A stretch of DNA of 64,000 nt from Prosapia bicincta (GCA_036971475.1 JBAIZL010000001.1:111807850-111871849); one strand, 5' to 3'. Counted from the first letter of the stretch, positions 49,478 through 58,736 are shown. Notes: generated from the sequence alone by a model not told the origin. Translations and numbers: made by a program.

Positions 49478-50362
49478 TTAATTTCTTATTTTTTTAATTT
49501 CTTCTCTCAACATCGCTATTTCAGAGTTAATTCGAATTTGAATGTCATTGTACAAGGTAGCTAACTGTGAAAAAACTACTACGTCATTTGGTTCTTTACC
49601 AGATCCCACGTGACTTATACGTTTAAATCGTCCGTCATATTCTTTTCCACTTATAAGAAGAGCATTATCTACCAAGTATTTTAAGTTAACGGCGTCTCCC
49701 TGCAATTCTGGAGCATCTATATCGCGCAAACGATGATTAGCAAAGAAAAACGTATTTCCAATTTTAACTGGAATTAACTTTTCCAGATACCCCTTCGTTA
49801 CCGCATCGTCAGTATTTATAGGTTCCCCCAATCCACCCAATTGAATACCATTAGCATAGTATTGATTCTTTTCATCATTGAATATCAAACAAGCTTTCGG
49901 AATAAATGATTCGAGGTATTTTTTAGACACAGCATCGTTTCGGCCAGTAGGTTTTCCTAAACCTCCTATAGAAAAACCGTTAGTATAGTATTTGTTCTTT
50001 ACATTATCGAAAGTTAAACACGTTTTCTCGAGATAACCTTTGGTCACTGCATCATCTCTGATATTAGGCTCACCCAATCCACCCAGCAAAACACCATTGG
50101 CAAAATATGAATTCTTATCGGTATTGAAAGTTAAACAACTTTTGGGGACAAAAGATTCGATATATTTTTTAGTTACTGCATCGTTCATATCTTTAGGTTC
50201 ACCTAGACCGCCTAAAGAAATTTCATTAGCGTAGTATTTGTTCTTCGAACTATCGAATGTCAAACAATCCCGTTTAAGCGTTCGCATATTAACAATGTCA
50301 TTTTCAGAAACAGGGTCTCCGACTTTAGGCTTAGAATAACGTCCAAACTTATCGACGCTCAT
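49478..50362 (-). CDS. Fibre-like repeat protein (probable spike)
   Basis: 294 residues, ATG overlapping the stop of the upstream gene (ATGA). Residues 33-194 hold four ~40-aa repeats: CLTF(D/N)..KN.YYANG, then LGGLGEP...DAVTK.YLE. A degenerate fifth follows at 204-232 and a sixth start at 246-265. The 'G-G-L-G-P--DAVTKKY' phrase is typical of trimeric phage tail-fibre and knob-shaft repeats. The C-terminal ~30 residues (RINSEIAMLREEIKKIRN) form a short coiled coil that could trimerise. No signal peptide. In a capsid operon this fits a vertex fibre for receptor binding. Repeats are the kind expected to vary in number between relatives. Confidence 0.78.
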   Translation of the reverse strand: MSVDKFGRYSKPKVGDPVSENDIVNMRTLKRDCLTFDSSKNKYYANEISLGGLGEPKDMNDAVTKKYIESFVPKSCLTFNTDKNSYFANGVLLGGLGEPNIRDDAVTKGYLEKTCLTFDNVKNKYYTNGFSIGGLGKPTGRNDAVSKKYLESFIPKACLIFNDEKNQYYANGIQLGGLGEPINTDDAVTKGYLEKLIPVKIGNTFFFANHRLRDIDAPELQGDAVNLKYLVDNALLISGKEYDGRFKRISHVGSGKEPNDVVVFSQLATLYNDIQIRINSEIAMLREEIKKIRN

Positions 50363-51225
50363 TTTATTAGTGTTCTAATTTTCTTATTACCCCATCCTTT
50401 TATAATCCCCGCTTCCCTCAGCTCTTCTATAACAGACGCTATTTCGTTTCTATGACCTGTATGACCAGCTTCGTAAGAAGACAGTAAAAGTCTCAGCCTA
50501 TCGCATAATTCGTTAGGATTATCCCAATAAGCGTATCCCTTACCAATCCTTTTCGGGGGAAACAGATGCTGAATAATATTTTTGTATTTATCGTTTCTAA
50601 AATCTCGATTTATAATATTTCTAAAACTGTAATTCACTTTATGAGCATGAGTTTTTTTACAAATTTTTCTATAGGCTTCTACATCTTCGTCCGTATATAT
50701 TTTTCTTGGTATACGCATAAACAATAATTCATAAAGTCCTTCGGTACCGTTGTAATTTTCTCCTGCTATAATAATGTCACCATCTTCGGCAAACTGAATC
50801 TCTTTATCTCCGACCATAAGAACATTACCTTCTATTCTCGGTCCATATACATTATCTATCAGATCGGAGTCGTTAATCATTTTTGTCATGTACAAAAGTG
50901 TGAGTTGATTAGAAAAGGTTGTATTTAAAGTCTCTTTGTATTCTTCTTGTCCTTTAGGAGTAGTCATTAACTCTTTTACACTAGATGATTCTTTTAGAGG
51001 CGTTGAGTGTGATGTAATTGGCTCAAGTTTTATTTCTTCATTCTCAGGTTTAGTTTCCACTTTATCTTTCCGTAATTTCGAAATTTCCCTAATAAGGGGA
51101 CTGTATTTTTTAGTCATTACTCGTTCCCTTTCCACATCACCGAATCTCATTTCACGGTATTTTCTCTTTATAGCCTCTTTCAATCTAGATATCTCAAGGA
51201 TAACTTGTTCTTCGTTGGGCGTCAT
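50359..51225 (-). CDS. DUF8207-like Polinton protein
   Basis: 288 residues from ATG 51225 (MTPNEEQV). The frame is open to an ATG at 51282, which would overlap the ATPase; the internal start avoids this and begins the coiled-coil-like LEISRLKEAIKRKYREM segment. The C-terminal ~80 residues carry YWDNPNELCDRLRLLLSSYE, AGHTGHRNEI and EELREAGIIKGWG. This is the DUF8207 domain that I know as common in insect and cnidarian genomes, often with Polinton genes. Function is unknown. Given its place between ATPase and fibre, a virion or assembly role is plausible. Confidence 0.82.
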   Translation of the reverse strand: MTPNEEQVILEISRLKEAIKRKYREMRFGDVERERVMTKKYSPLIREISKLRKDKVETKPENEEIKLEPITSHSTPLKESSSVKELMTTPKGQEEYKETLNTTFSNQLTLLYMTKMINDSDLIDNVYGPRIEGNVLMVGDKEIQFAEDGDIIIAGENYNGTEGLYELLFMRIPRKIYTDEDVEAYRKICKKTHAHKVNYSFRNIINRDFRNDKYKNIIQHLFPPKRIGKGYAYWDNPNELCDRLRLLLSSYEAGHTGHRNEIASVIEELREAGIIKGWGNKKIRTLIK

Positions 51226-51257
51226 GTTGTATACTGATAGTGAACAAGTGAATACAT

Positions 51258-51953
51258 TTAAAATAAATCTTTTACAAAACAATCGAATCCGATTCTGTAA
51301 CGACCTTGATCTTTTTCACTGTCTTTATCTATTACCACAAAGCCGTAAATATTTTTCCATGCCTCAGCACAGATGTCTTTAAAAACAGATATTTTAATGT
51401 CAGGAGTCACGTGGTTATTATAAATATGTTTTATATTGAGGTCGTCTTGTTTAAATATAACTAAAAAGTTCGTATTATCACGAATCAATTGTTTTGGAAT
51501 TTGACTGTACGATTGACCTAAATAGAAAGTATCGACATTATTGTGACGACCCATTGAAAAATATTTTCTAATATTGTCTTGTTTCTCACAAGCAATATCA
51601 TCGAATATTACTACGGAATTTTGTCTTACGTCATTGGGTTCAAGTACACTTTGGTTGTCAGAGTATGAAAAGTAGCCGATTTCAGAATCTGAGAAAACCT
51701 TTTCTAAAAGTTTATACTTTGACTGATGTAATGATTTTGAAAACACATACACATTAGCAAACTTCAACCCATTGGGTTCAAACAATAAATTGAATACTAC
51801 ATTTGTTTTCCCGCAATTAGAAGGTCCACAAATAATACATCGAATAGTATTTGGTAAAAGTGTACTATGTCTGACGCATTTTTTTTTTGTACACTCTACA
51901 TATTTATCAAAATTTGACATTGTAAAAGATTGTAGGGCCTTTTCTGTACGCAT
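51258..51953 (-). CDS. A32/FtsK-HerA-type genome-packaging ATPase
   Basis: 231 residues, ATG start; a second ATG at codon 12 could also be used. Walker A is GPSNCGKTN (43-51) and Walker B is VVIFDD (114-119). A GQSYSQIPKQLIRDNTN stretch follows (sensor/arginine region as in poxvirus A32 and Polinton ATPases). It pumps genome DNA into capsids. Length is typical of compact Polinton ATPases (~220-260 aa). It lies between integrase and the DUF8207 gene on the same strand, and the frame is intact. Confidence 0.92.
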   Translation of the reverse strand: MRTEKALQSFTMSNFDKYVECTKKKCVRHSTLLPNTIRCIICGPSNCGKTNVVFNLLFEPNGLKFANVYVFSKSLHQSKYKLLEKVFSDSEIGYFSYSDNQSVLEPNDVRQNSVVIFDDIACEKQDNIRKYFSMGRHNNVDTFYLGQSYSQIPKQLIRDNTNFLVIFKQDDLNIKHIYNNHVTPDIKISVFKDICAEAWKNIYGFVVIDKDSEKDQGRYRIGFDCFVKDLF

Positions 51954-51999
51954 TGTGATGTAACACTAATGATATCAGTATTTGTTTCTATAATTTATA

Positions 52000-52914
52000 C
52001 TAAATAAGTTGTTTCGTATCGATCCAACTGTTGTGTGTTTTATCAAAACCTGTCCATTTGACATAAACTTTATTACCTTTTCTCTTTAATACTTTATCGA
52101 TAAGATAAACATCACCCATTTTCGCTTTACTGATTTCTTCGGTATAGAAACCTCCTTTCAAAATATTACCTCTAGAATCTTGTAACACATACGTTACAGG
52201 TATTGTAGGTTTTACAGCAAAAACAGAAAATACTTCGTTTGTCCAACTCGGATAGTACCCTTTCGCAAAAGTTGTTTTGTACTTGGAGATTCTTACTTTA
52301 TCATCTACTTTAAATTTGGGTAATAGTTTCGTACCATTAACAGATATTCTTTTTAATAAATTCGTTTCATGTTTTTTCCTTACACTAACAGGTTTCATTC
52401 CTGTGGTTCTATGAACTGATGTATTGTACGATTTTACTAAACTATTCAGTATATCTATCCATACATACGATCCCCTAGCAGTAAACTCTTTCCACATTTT
52501 ACTTTTCAACGTACGATTAAATCTTTCGACTATGGAAGCTTTTTTATCTGAATAAGTAGTATAGTGATTAATTTTGTATTTTTTCATTAAATTTCGAACA
52601 TGAACGTTGAACCATTCTTTACCTTGGTCTGTTTGAAAATAATTCATTGGATGATTTTTCAAAACACTATCTAGAGCAGAAGCCACTTCGACACCTGTTT
52701 TCGATTTTAAAGGAAGCGCAAACGCAAATTTTGTAAGACAATTAATCATAGTTAGTAAGTATTTGTATCCTCTGTTTCGTTTAGCATAAGGAATCATCTC
52801 TACCAAGTCTGCCTGATATAAATCGTGAATGCCTTTCAAGGTTACACGTCTAGTTTTGAAATGTCTTCTAGCCGGTTTATGTAATTCATTTGCAATAGCA
52901 TATCTCAGATCCAT
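52000..52914 (-). CDS. Retroviral-type integrase with C-terminal chromodomain
   Basis: 304 residues from ATG 52914; the longer frame starts only at TTG. The rve catalytic core shows the D,D,E triad: QADLVEM, QTDQGKEW and SIVERFNRTLK, with 33 residues between the second Asp and the Glu. A chromodomain closes the protein (last ~45 aa: VYLIDKVLKRKGNKVYVKW then GFDKTHNSWI), a layout standard in Polinton integrases and linked to target choice. No N-terminal HHCC zinc motif is visible. A TATATAAG box lies about 35 bp upstream of the ATG. The intact frame agrees with the clean 6-bp target-site duplication. Confidence 0.93.
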   Translation of the reverse strand: MDLRYAIANELHKPARRHFKTRRVTLKGIHDLYQADLVEMIPYAKRNRGYKYLLTMINCLTKFAFALPLKSKTGVEVASALDSVLKNHPMNYFQTDQGKEWFNVHVRNLMKKYKINHYTTYSDKKASIVERFNRTLKSKMWKEFTARGSYVWIDILNSLVKSYNTSVHRTTGMKPVSVRKKHETNLLKRISVNGTKLLPKFKVDDKVRISKYKTTFAKGYYPSWTNEVFSVFAVKPTIPVTYVLQDSRGNILKGGFYTEEISKAKMGDVYLIDKVLKRKGNKVYVKWTGFDKTHNSWIDTKQLI

Positions 52915-52948
52915 TTTAGAAATGTGATTGATTTTAAAAAATACGAAC

Positions 52949-52956
52949 TTATATAG
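52949..52956 (-). promoter_or_regulatory. TATA box before integrase
   Basis: TATATAAG on the minus strand, 35-42 nt upstream of the integrase ATG. Close spacing implies a very short 5' leader. Confidence 0.45.
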
Positions 52957-53222
52957 GTTAATTTCCACATCACCCAAGAGGTATAACCTTTGATGCGTTG
53001 TCCATTATTTTATCTGGCGGACTCCCCTATAGGCATACAAACCAGATTTGTAGATTTTTGTAAACTGCAGTATTTTTAAAATGATAAGAATTTTAATTAT
53101 ATATTTTTTTGTTGCTATCCATTTTTAACTCATATTTGTAACGTTTATGTAAACAGCAACAATTTTTTGTTTTATTTTGCTTCTATTATTAAACATTAAT
53201 GTGCTGTTATTCTGATTGTAAT

Positions 53223-53876
53223 TTATTTTATCACAAGTTCCAATTTTATATGACATTTTATATTCATTGAGAAAGTTTTATTCCCAAGTTTGTGTCTGAT
53301 ATCTGTACTTTTAGCGTCAGTCATTAACTGCTGTGCTTTGTTTCGACGGTTTAGTCTTATTGCTGAATATTCGATATCTTTATCAACTATTGCTTTTGGA
53401 ACTACAATTGAACATGGGAAACAAAGAGAATCGAAATTTTTTTTATAACCACGATTCCCCTTCTCGTCGAAATTGCTGAAAAATCCTGTTCTTATGTGCC
53501 CTCATTCGAGTGGAACCCTTACTCTAGTACAGGTAATCTCGAAAGTATCGGTTGAACTAAAACCAGGTGAATTACTTTGAATAATGCCTCCAAATATCTG
53601 AAATAACATATCAGAATTAATTTGAGAAGCCGGACGAAATGAAACATACCCCAGTTCTCGGTTTTTAAAATTCAAACTTGACAAAGTGAAACCGAGTTGA
53701 TCTTGATCAGTCGCATTACTTTTCATTGAATCAATTATATCATTAAGTCCTTGTCTAATCCAGTCAATTTCATTGACATTAGTTGGCGGTAAATTGAATT
53801 TAAAAAGAAACCTAGTTCCATTAATACGATACCTTTTAACATACTTTTCCGTATTCGAAACAAGATATACAGCCAT
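53223..53876 (-). pseudogene. Protein-primed DNA polymerase B, N-terminal remnant
   Basis: The reading frame starts at ATG 53876 (MAVYLVSNTEK) and runs 124 codons to an in-frame TGA at 53502-53504. It continues in the same frame to TAA 53223-53225. The first part ends FEITCTRVRVPLE. The second holds DSLCFPCSIVVPKAI followed by YSAIRLNRR. Both parts look like the N-terminal region of Polinton/adintovirus polymerases (the 'V-V-LP' and 'LC-pRAIVVa' blocks). The exonuclease, TPR and catalytic palm motifs, about 800 or more residues, are absent here and nowhere else in the element. Call from family knowledge; an alternative is a separate short conserved protein using only the first part. Confidence 0.72.
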
Positions 53877-54262
53877 TTCAATAAAATAGTACACACCCAA
53901 ATACAGCAAAGAAGAAATTAAAACTGAGTTTTGGTTTCACTATCTTTTATAACTTTTTCAGATTAGAATATTGTAAACAAGCCGTTAATGTTTTTTCAAA
54001 TTAGGATAACAAATCGTTAATGTTATATTTGAAAAACAACTTTGGAAATTTTGAAAGATTATTAATAAACAAGTCAATTAAAATAATAATTAGGGAATTT
54101 TAAGAAGTAGTTAAAAACACATTAGGAAAGTTTGAAAGAATTTTTATTCTTGGAAAATTTAAAATGATCAAAACAAATTAATTACAACTAGAAGGATTAA
54201 ATTCAACAACCAGAGAAATATTTATTCAGTTTGTGTCGTTAACTGCAGAACAGAGCATAAGC
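53877..54262. other. Divergent promoter region
   Basis: AT-rich gap between the minus-strand block and the plus-strand ORF at 54263. It probably holds promoters for both; no clear TATA box is assigned. Confidence 0.4.
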
Positions 54263-54556
54263 ATGTCAAATCTTATTGAAAAATTCAATTTGTCAACAAG
54301 TGTAGACACAGTGTCTATTCAATCATTTACGTTAGGGGAACCATACGTGATTAAAGAAGCAAGAATAGTAGAAGCGAAATACGGTCATGCAATATTAGTA
54401 AAATTTATCAATAAGGGAGAAACTGTTCATGCCTATCTACCAAAACGTTATACTACTTTATTTTCAAATGATCAAGATTTAGAAGCTATTATAGGAAAGA
54501 AGCTTTTTGTTAAATCTAAAAAAGAACGAACAGTTGATTTGAAAATAACAGAATGA
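54263..54556 (+). CDS. Small conserved Polinton-associated protein (OB-fold-like?)
   Basis: 97 residues from ATG 54263; the longer frame begins only at GTG 54233. Sequence: SIQSFTLGEPYVIKEARIVE, then KYGHAILVKF, then VHAYLPKRYTTLFS and a Lys-rich end. The pattern of 'I--A--V--KYG-A-lv-f' followed by 'yLPkRY' resembles small proteins I know from insect Polinton loci and looks like a beta-barrel. An OB-type nucleic-acid-binding role is an inference only. It is the first gene on the plus strand, transcribed away from the polymerase remnant, so it may belong to the replication or early module. Confidence 0.65.
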   Translation: MSNLIEKFNLSTSVDTVSIQSFTLGEPYVIKEARIVEAKYGHAILVKFINKGETVHAYLPKRYTTLFSNDQDLEAIIGKKLFVKSKKERTVDLKITE

Positions 54557-55072
54557 GTTTTTTCGAAGAGCGAAGAGGAGCTTTTTCTGAACACTAATAC
54601 AGTGAGTATTTTTATTGATTAACTTTAGTAGAATACAATTATTATTACTTACTTGGTATTTTAATTGAAAAGAAGTTTTCTATCAATAATAAATTTATGA
54701 AAGTTCAGAATCACGTATTTTGTAAATAATAGACGTTTCTAATATTCTATTTATAAAGTTTAATTTCTTTAATTAAAAAATAAATATAATATATATTCTA
54801 ATTGAATGATTAAGACTTTGGAGATATCTTAAAGTGAATAAAGTGGAAACTGAAGTTTATTATATTGATTTGTTATATTATTTTAAATTGTTATTTTTCT
54901 CCTTGTTCCATTGAAATAAATAAAATGTAAACAAAATGAAAGTTCTTTCTTTCATTTTAAAAATAATATCGTAAATTTGATTCACATAATGTGTTGAGTT
55001 ATTTGTATCAATTTACCATAAATAAATATATAATACATAATTGAATTAATAAACGTCAAGTTGAAATACTTT
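54557..55072. other. AT-rich spacer
   Basis: No ORF or motif recognised. Confidence 0.5.
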
Positions 55073-55228
55073 ATGTTATCAAAATACGAATTTGCTCCAT
55101 AAAGATGTTTACCTCTATCAGTTGGATATGATTTAAGAACTGCATATACAAGTGAACTTTATGAAATAAAACGTTTAGATGTAACAGAGAGAAATTTAAA
55201 AGGTTTTGGATCAAGTGAAATAAACTGA
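55073..55228 (+). pseudogene. dUTPase remnant (motif 1 joined to motif 5)
   Basis: From ATG 55073 the frame reads MLSKYEFAP, hits TAA (55100-55102), then continues LPLSVGYDLRTAY, which is dUTPase motif 1 (normally SAGYDL-SA). Only a few residues later comes LYEIKRLDVTERNLKGFGSS, the C-terminal end with motif 5 (normally GGFGSTG). About 90 residues holding motifs 2-4 are missing, so the gene is dead. dUTPase removes dUTP and is common in DNA viruses. The 3' flank AATAAACTGATTTACTAAAT is repeated at 56276. Confidence 0.75.
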
Positions 55229-55287
55229 TTTACTAAATTGAACATTCTGTATTATGTGTTTAGAAAAATAAATAAAATTAAAAACAA

Positions 55288-55513
55288 TTTAATAAAAGGT
55301 ATTACAATAAGCTAAAATATAATAAACAAGATGTATTTCATAAAAAAAAAGAAAGTTCTGATTAAAGAATTATGTTATAATCACAAGAAATCTCTATTTT
55401 TATGGTTATGATTTAAATATAAAATAAACTTATTTTCAATAAAGATTATTAATTCTTTGATGGTATATATTATTCAAAGTCCTTGAAGATTACAAATAGA
55501 ATAGAAAGTTGTT
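55288..55513. repeat. Internal inverted repeat B, right arm
   Basis: Reverse complement of 43630-43850. A further partial direct copy of its left part lies at about 55788-55845. Confidence 0.85.
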
Positions 55514-55949
55514 TTCCATCCTATCCTACAGATATTGTTGAAAACTTTCACTAAACATTTATCTGAAAATAGATTTATCCTAGAAATCATTTTACTCTAT
55601 ATACAAGTAGAAAGTAGATTTCTATTATAGATACTTTGGTTGAACATTTTTAGTATGACAATAGATTCTTATAATTTTTGAAATACAAAAATACTTAATC
55701 ATAAAGATTGTTAGTTTCTATACGATATTTAAGTTAGAATTAAGATATTCTATTAAGAATAAAAAAGAGTAAATAATAGATTTGAATTTTGTTATAATAA
55801 AAGATATTAAAATAAACTAAAATAGAATAAACAAGATGTATAATGTATTTCGTAGCTTAGTACTGTAGACAGTTTAATACGCCTAAAGCCTAAGAGAAAG
55901 TAATCCTAGAGATGTATAAATACGAGTGAAGATTTATAACCGTATCACT
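55514..55949. other. AT-rich spacer
   Basis: Holds the partial repeat near 55790 and nothing else recognised. Confidence 0.4.
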
Positions 55950-56243
55950 ATGTTGGCAGCTCACGAAGACATCGAAATACTTTTAGCTAACCCTAAGCTA
56001 TGTACGTGTGGGAAAACCTTGGCTCATTATTACATCAGGGAAGCAATGGCTTTAATGGAGAGGCATGGTTTGGCAGAGTACGACACAACAAGACAGCACT
56101 ACACGGCTTGTCCATGGTCAGTTTACACATCTTGCAATGTACCAGATACGTGTGTTTGTGTTATTTTTAAAAATCTAATCCGAAAAGTGTACATGTGTTT
56201 CGAAGGAAATGATAATTTTGAGTTGAATAATGTATGTATTTAA
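55950..56243 (+). CDS. Unknown Cys-containing small ORF (97 aa)
   Basis: Not recognised. ATG at 55950; the longer frame begins at GTG. Composition is protein-like in the first 70 residues. A CTCGK pair and HYTACPWSVYTSC suggest metal binding, and IREAMALMERHGLAEYD looks helical. The last ~25 residues are less convincing. It is followed within 40 bp by a copy of the dUTPase 3' flank, so it may sit in a duplicated accessory slot. It may be a fragment of a captured gene. Confidence 0.45.
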   Translation: MLAAHEDIEILLANPKLCTCGKTLAHYYIREAMALMERHGLAEYDTTRQHYTACPWSVYTSCNVPDTCVCVIFKNLIRKVYMCFEGNDNFELNNVCI

Positions 56244-56254
56244 TTTTGTTTCAA

Positions 56255-56330
56255 TAACAGAGAAATTCAAAAGATTAATAAACTGATTTACTAAATTGAA
56301 CATTCTGTATTATGTGTTTGGAAAAATAAA
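56255..56330. repeat. Direct repeat of dUTPase 3' flank
   Basis: AATAAACTGATTTACTAAAT through ATTATGTGTTTGGAAAAATA matches 55219-55272. The preceding AACAGAGAAATT also matches the end of the dUTPase remnant. Confidence 0.8.
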
Positions 56331-56477
56331 GAAAATTAAAATTAAAAAGGTATTAATTCTTATACTCCCATCCATTACCGAAATTAACAGTATTGAAACT
56401 AATTGACTTAGTACAAACATTTATTCAGGACGAAACAGGTAGAGACCTAGCACACAAGAAAGGAAGCATAGGGTACA

Positions 56478-56515
56478 CAAGGTACGACTTTTTTGACATC
56501 AGGTCAATTTGGTTA
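56478..56515 (-). repeat. Solo copy of the TIR inner border
   Basis: AGGTACGAC, then TTTGACATCAGGTCAA and TTTGG, match the inner end of the right TIR (58691-58731) in the same orientation, with some changes. No array follows, though CACCAACCCTTTC appears ~25 bp later. Confidence 0.7.
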
Positions 56516-56895
56516 AGAAATGGTAGCCTCCGTGTAGATCACCAACCCTTTCATTGACTTAGTATGAAACAACAAATAGCAACTAATTATTGCAGCTTAT
56601 AAATATATTTTATATAAATTTGTTACAGATTTATTTTATAATGTCAATATGCAACATTAGAAATTGCTAATATTGTGTTTAACCTATGTAGACTATATAT
56701 TTTTCAATGAAAACCTGTTAACTTTAGAATTTAAACTGACAAAATTAATGTAAATGAAATGAAAATATGGTTACTGTCGCGGAATTAAAATACTTTAAAA
56801 TAACAGGATTCAAGAGGAAAAGAGAGGGTGAGTATGGCTCACTGCCTTATGGCTACATTAAAAAAGCACGTAAAGCTACTTAATATTTTTTGTCA

Positions 56896-57650
56896 TTTAC
56901 ACATGTTCTAGTATAGATTACTCTGCACGATTCTACTATCATTAAAATATCATAAAAAACTGTCACTGGTGTGAAATTAATTTTTCCCTAAACAAAAGCA
57001 AAAAAATTCTTGTGCTCATGTATTATCTTCATAGTAAAATCGATAGCACTACAATATGTGAATGTTTATATTTACATTATGTAAGGTAATCTGATAATAA
57101 AACATGTTAACATAGAACAACATGAAAAAAAACTGTCACTGACGTGAAATTTTTCCGTAAACAAAGGCAAAACATTAAGATAATTTTTTGCTCATGTATT
57201 ATCTTGATAGTAAAATGTATGGCACTATAATATTTTTATATTTACATTATGTAAGGTAATCTGATAATAAAACATGTTAACACACCAATAAGTTAAACAT
57301 CTCACGTTTAATACTATTGAAAGTAAAATTTATACTAACTTTCACAAAATTAATAAACACATGTTCTAGTATAGATTGCTCTGAACGATTCTACTATCAT
57401 GAGAATAACATGAAAAAACTGTCACTGGTGTGAAATTTTTCCGTAAACAAAGGCAAAAAAATTCTTGTACTCACGTATTATCTTGATAGTAAAATCGATA
57501 GCACCACAAAATGTGAATGTTTATATTTAAAATATGTAAGGTAATCTGATAATAAATCATGTTAACAAACCAATAAGTTAAACATCTCACGTTTAATACT
57601 ATTGAAAGTAAAATTTTATACTAACTTTCACAAAATTAATAAACACAATA
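56896..57650. repeat. ~150-bp unit repeated three times plus longer duplication
   Basis: Units with AAACTGTCACTGGTGTGAAA and GTAAGGTAATCTGATAATAA occur near 56955, 57125 and 57410. CACATGTTCTAGTATAGATT occurs at 56897 and 57358. AATAAGTTAAACATCTCACG occurs at 57287 and 57575. No coding frame. Confidence 0.8.
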
Positions 57651-57696
57651 AAGCCTGATATGTAGACCTACTGGGGACGTCCGCTGTCTTCTTTAT

Positions 57697-58063
57697 GCAT
57701 TATATTTTTAAATGGGCAACATATGTGATATTCTGAATGTCTCTTATGAAAGTATTCAATTGAGTTAACTTAATGGTTATGTCATCAATTCTGTATGTCC
57801 TGTTATTATAACCTGTAAGCACCACAGTTGGATGATGGCTCACAAACGTATGTAGGATGCTGCCTGAACGATCCAGAGCATATTCTTTTTGCAGTAATTC
57901 CATTGTAATCCAGCTAGGACAGAAGGAAGGTAAGTTGTGAATTTTTATAAGATATCGCAGCTTGTTATATACCCTCTCCCACTGCTTCGAATTTACACCA
58001 GAATGAATACTCGTCGATGCTTCAAGTGTATTTTGAGGAAAGTAATAGTAAAATGTGTATTTT
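57697..58063 (-). pseudogene. PAZ-domain fragment of a PIWI-type Argonaute
   Basis: An open minus-strand frame from about 58063 to the stop at 57700. Its last 40 residues read PTVVLTGYNNRTYRIDDI followed by LNTFI and NITYVAH. This is close to the PIWI-clade PAZ segment 'vVLT-YNNktYRIDDI-----P-sTF------i-Y--Y'. The upstream ~80 residues (KQWERVYNKLRYLIKIHNLP) are not recognised and may be another exon or unrelated. The PIWI catalytic domain is absent. A host piwi/aubergine exon or cDNA piece captured by the element fits best. Coding function is doubtful; an RNA-level role is possible. Confidence 0.68.
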
Positions 58064-58110
58064 TAAGTAATTCTGACATTGATGACTCACAAGTATGAAT
58101 TTAATGTAAC

Positions 58111-58203
58111 TGTTTTCTACATATAGGATACCTCTGTACTCTTTCCACATATTGCATGGCTATAGTAGTCTCTCGAGCTTGATATACAGTGCTCATTAGT
58201 ACC
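58111..58203 (-). other. Short ORF upstream of the PIWI-like fragment
   Basis: Minus-strand ATG near 58198 opens about 30 codons (MSTVYQARETTIAMQYVERV...) before a stop. It lies 5' of the PIWI-like frame in the same direction and could be a first exon. No family is recognised. Confidence 0.3.
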
Positions 58204-58692
58204 TATGGACAGGACTACGTAAATAAACATACTTTATCAACAAAGAATCACATATATTGTAATTGACTTTTCTTATATTCTATTTATAAAGTTTTAATTT
58301 CTTTAATTTTAAAAAAATAATACTATATATGCTAATTGAATGATTAAAACTTAATGACCATTTTAATTTATACTTAGATGTAACATACTCCTGTACTATG
58401 TGTTTTACTTGCAAATAATGTCATTTATATTTTCGTGTTGAAATATCAGTGTTTATACACAGTGTATAACTTACTGTCTTTTAAACAAGAATATATTTCA
58501 TATAACAAGCCAAACGTCTTGTTTTTAGAAAAATAAAATAATAAAACTCCAATATTCTATTTATATTCATTTGATTTATAAGAATTATAAATAATAAAGA
58601 AAACAATTAAGCTTGGAAGTAAACAAGTTCATACAGTACTAGCATGTTGATTACGCCTAAAGACATTATTTCCTCAAGACGGGGCGCAGAAG
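58204..58692. other. AT-rich spacer before the right TIR
   Basis: No ORF or motif seen. Confidence 0.5.
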
Positions 58693-58736
58693 GTACGAAT
58701 ACGACGATTTTTGACATCAGGTCAACTTGGACTTCA

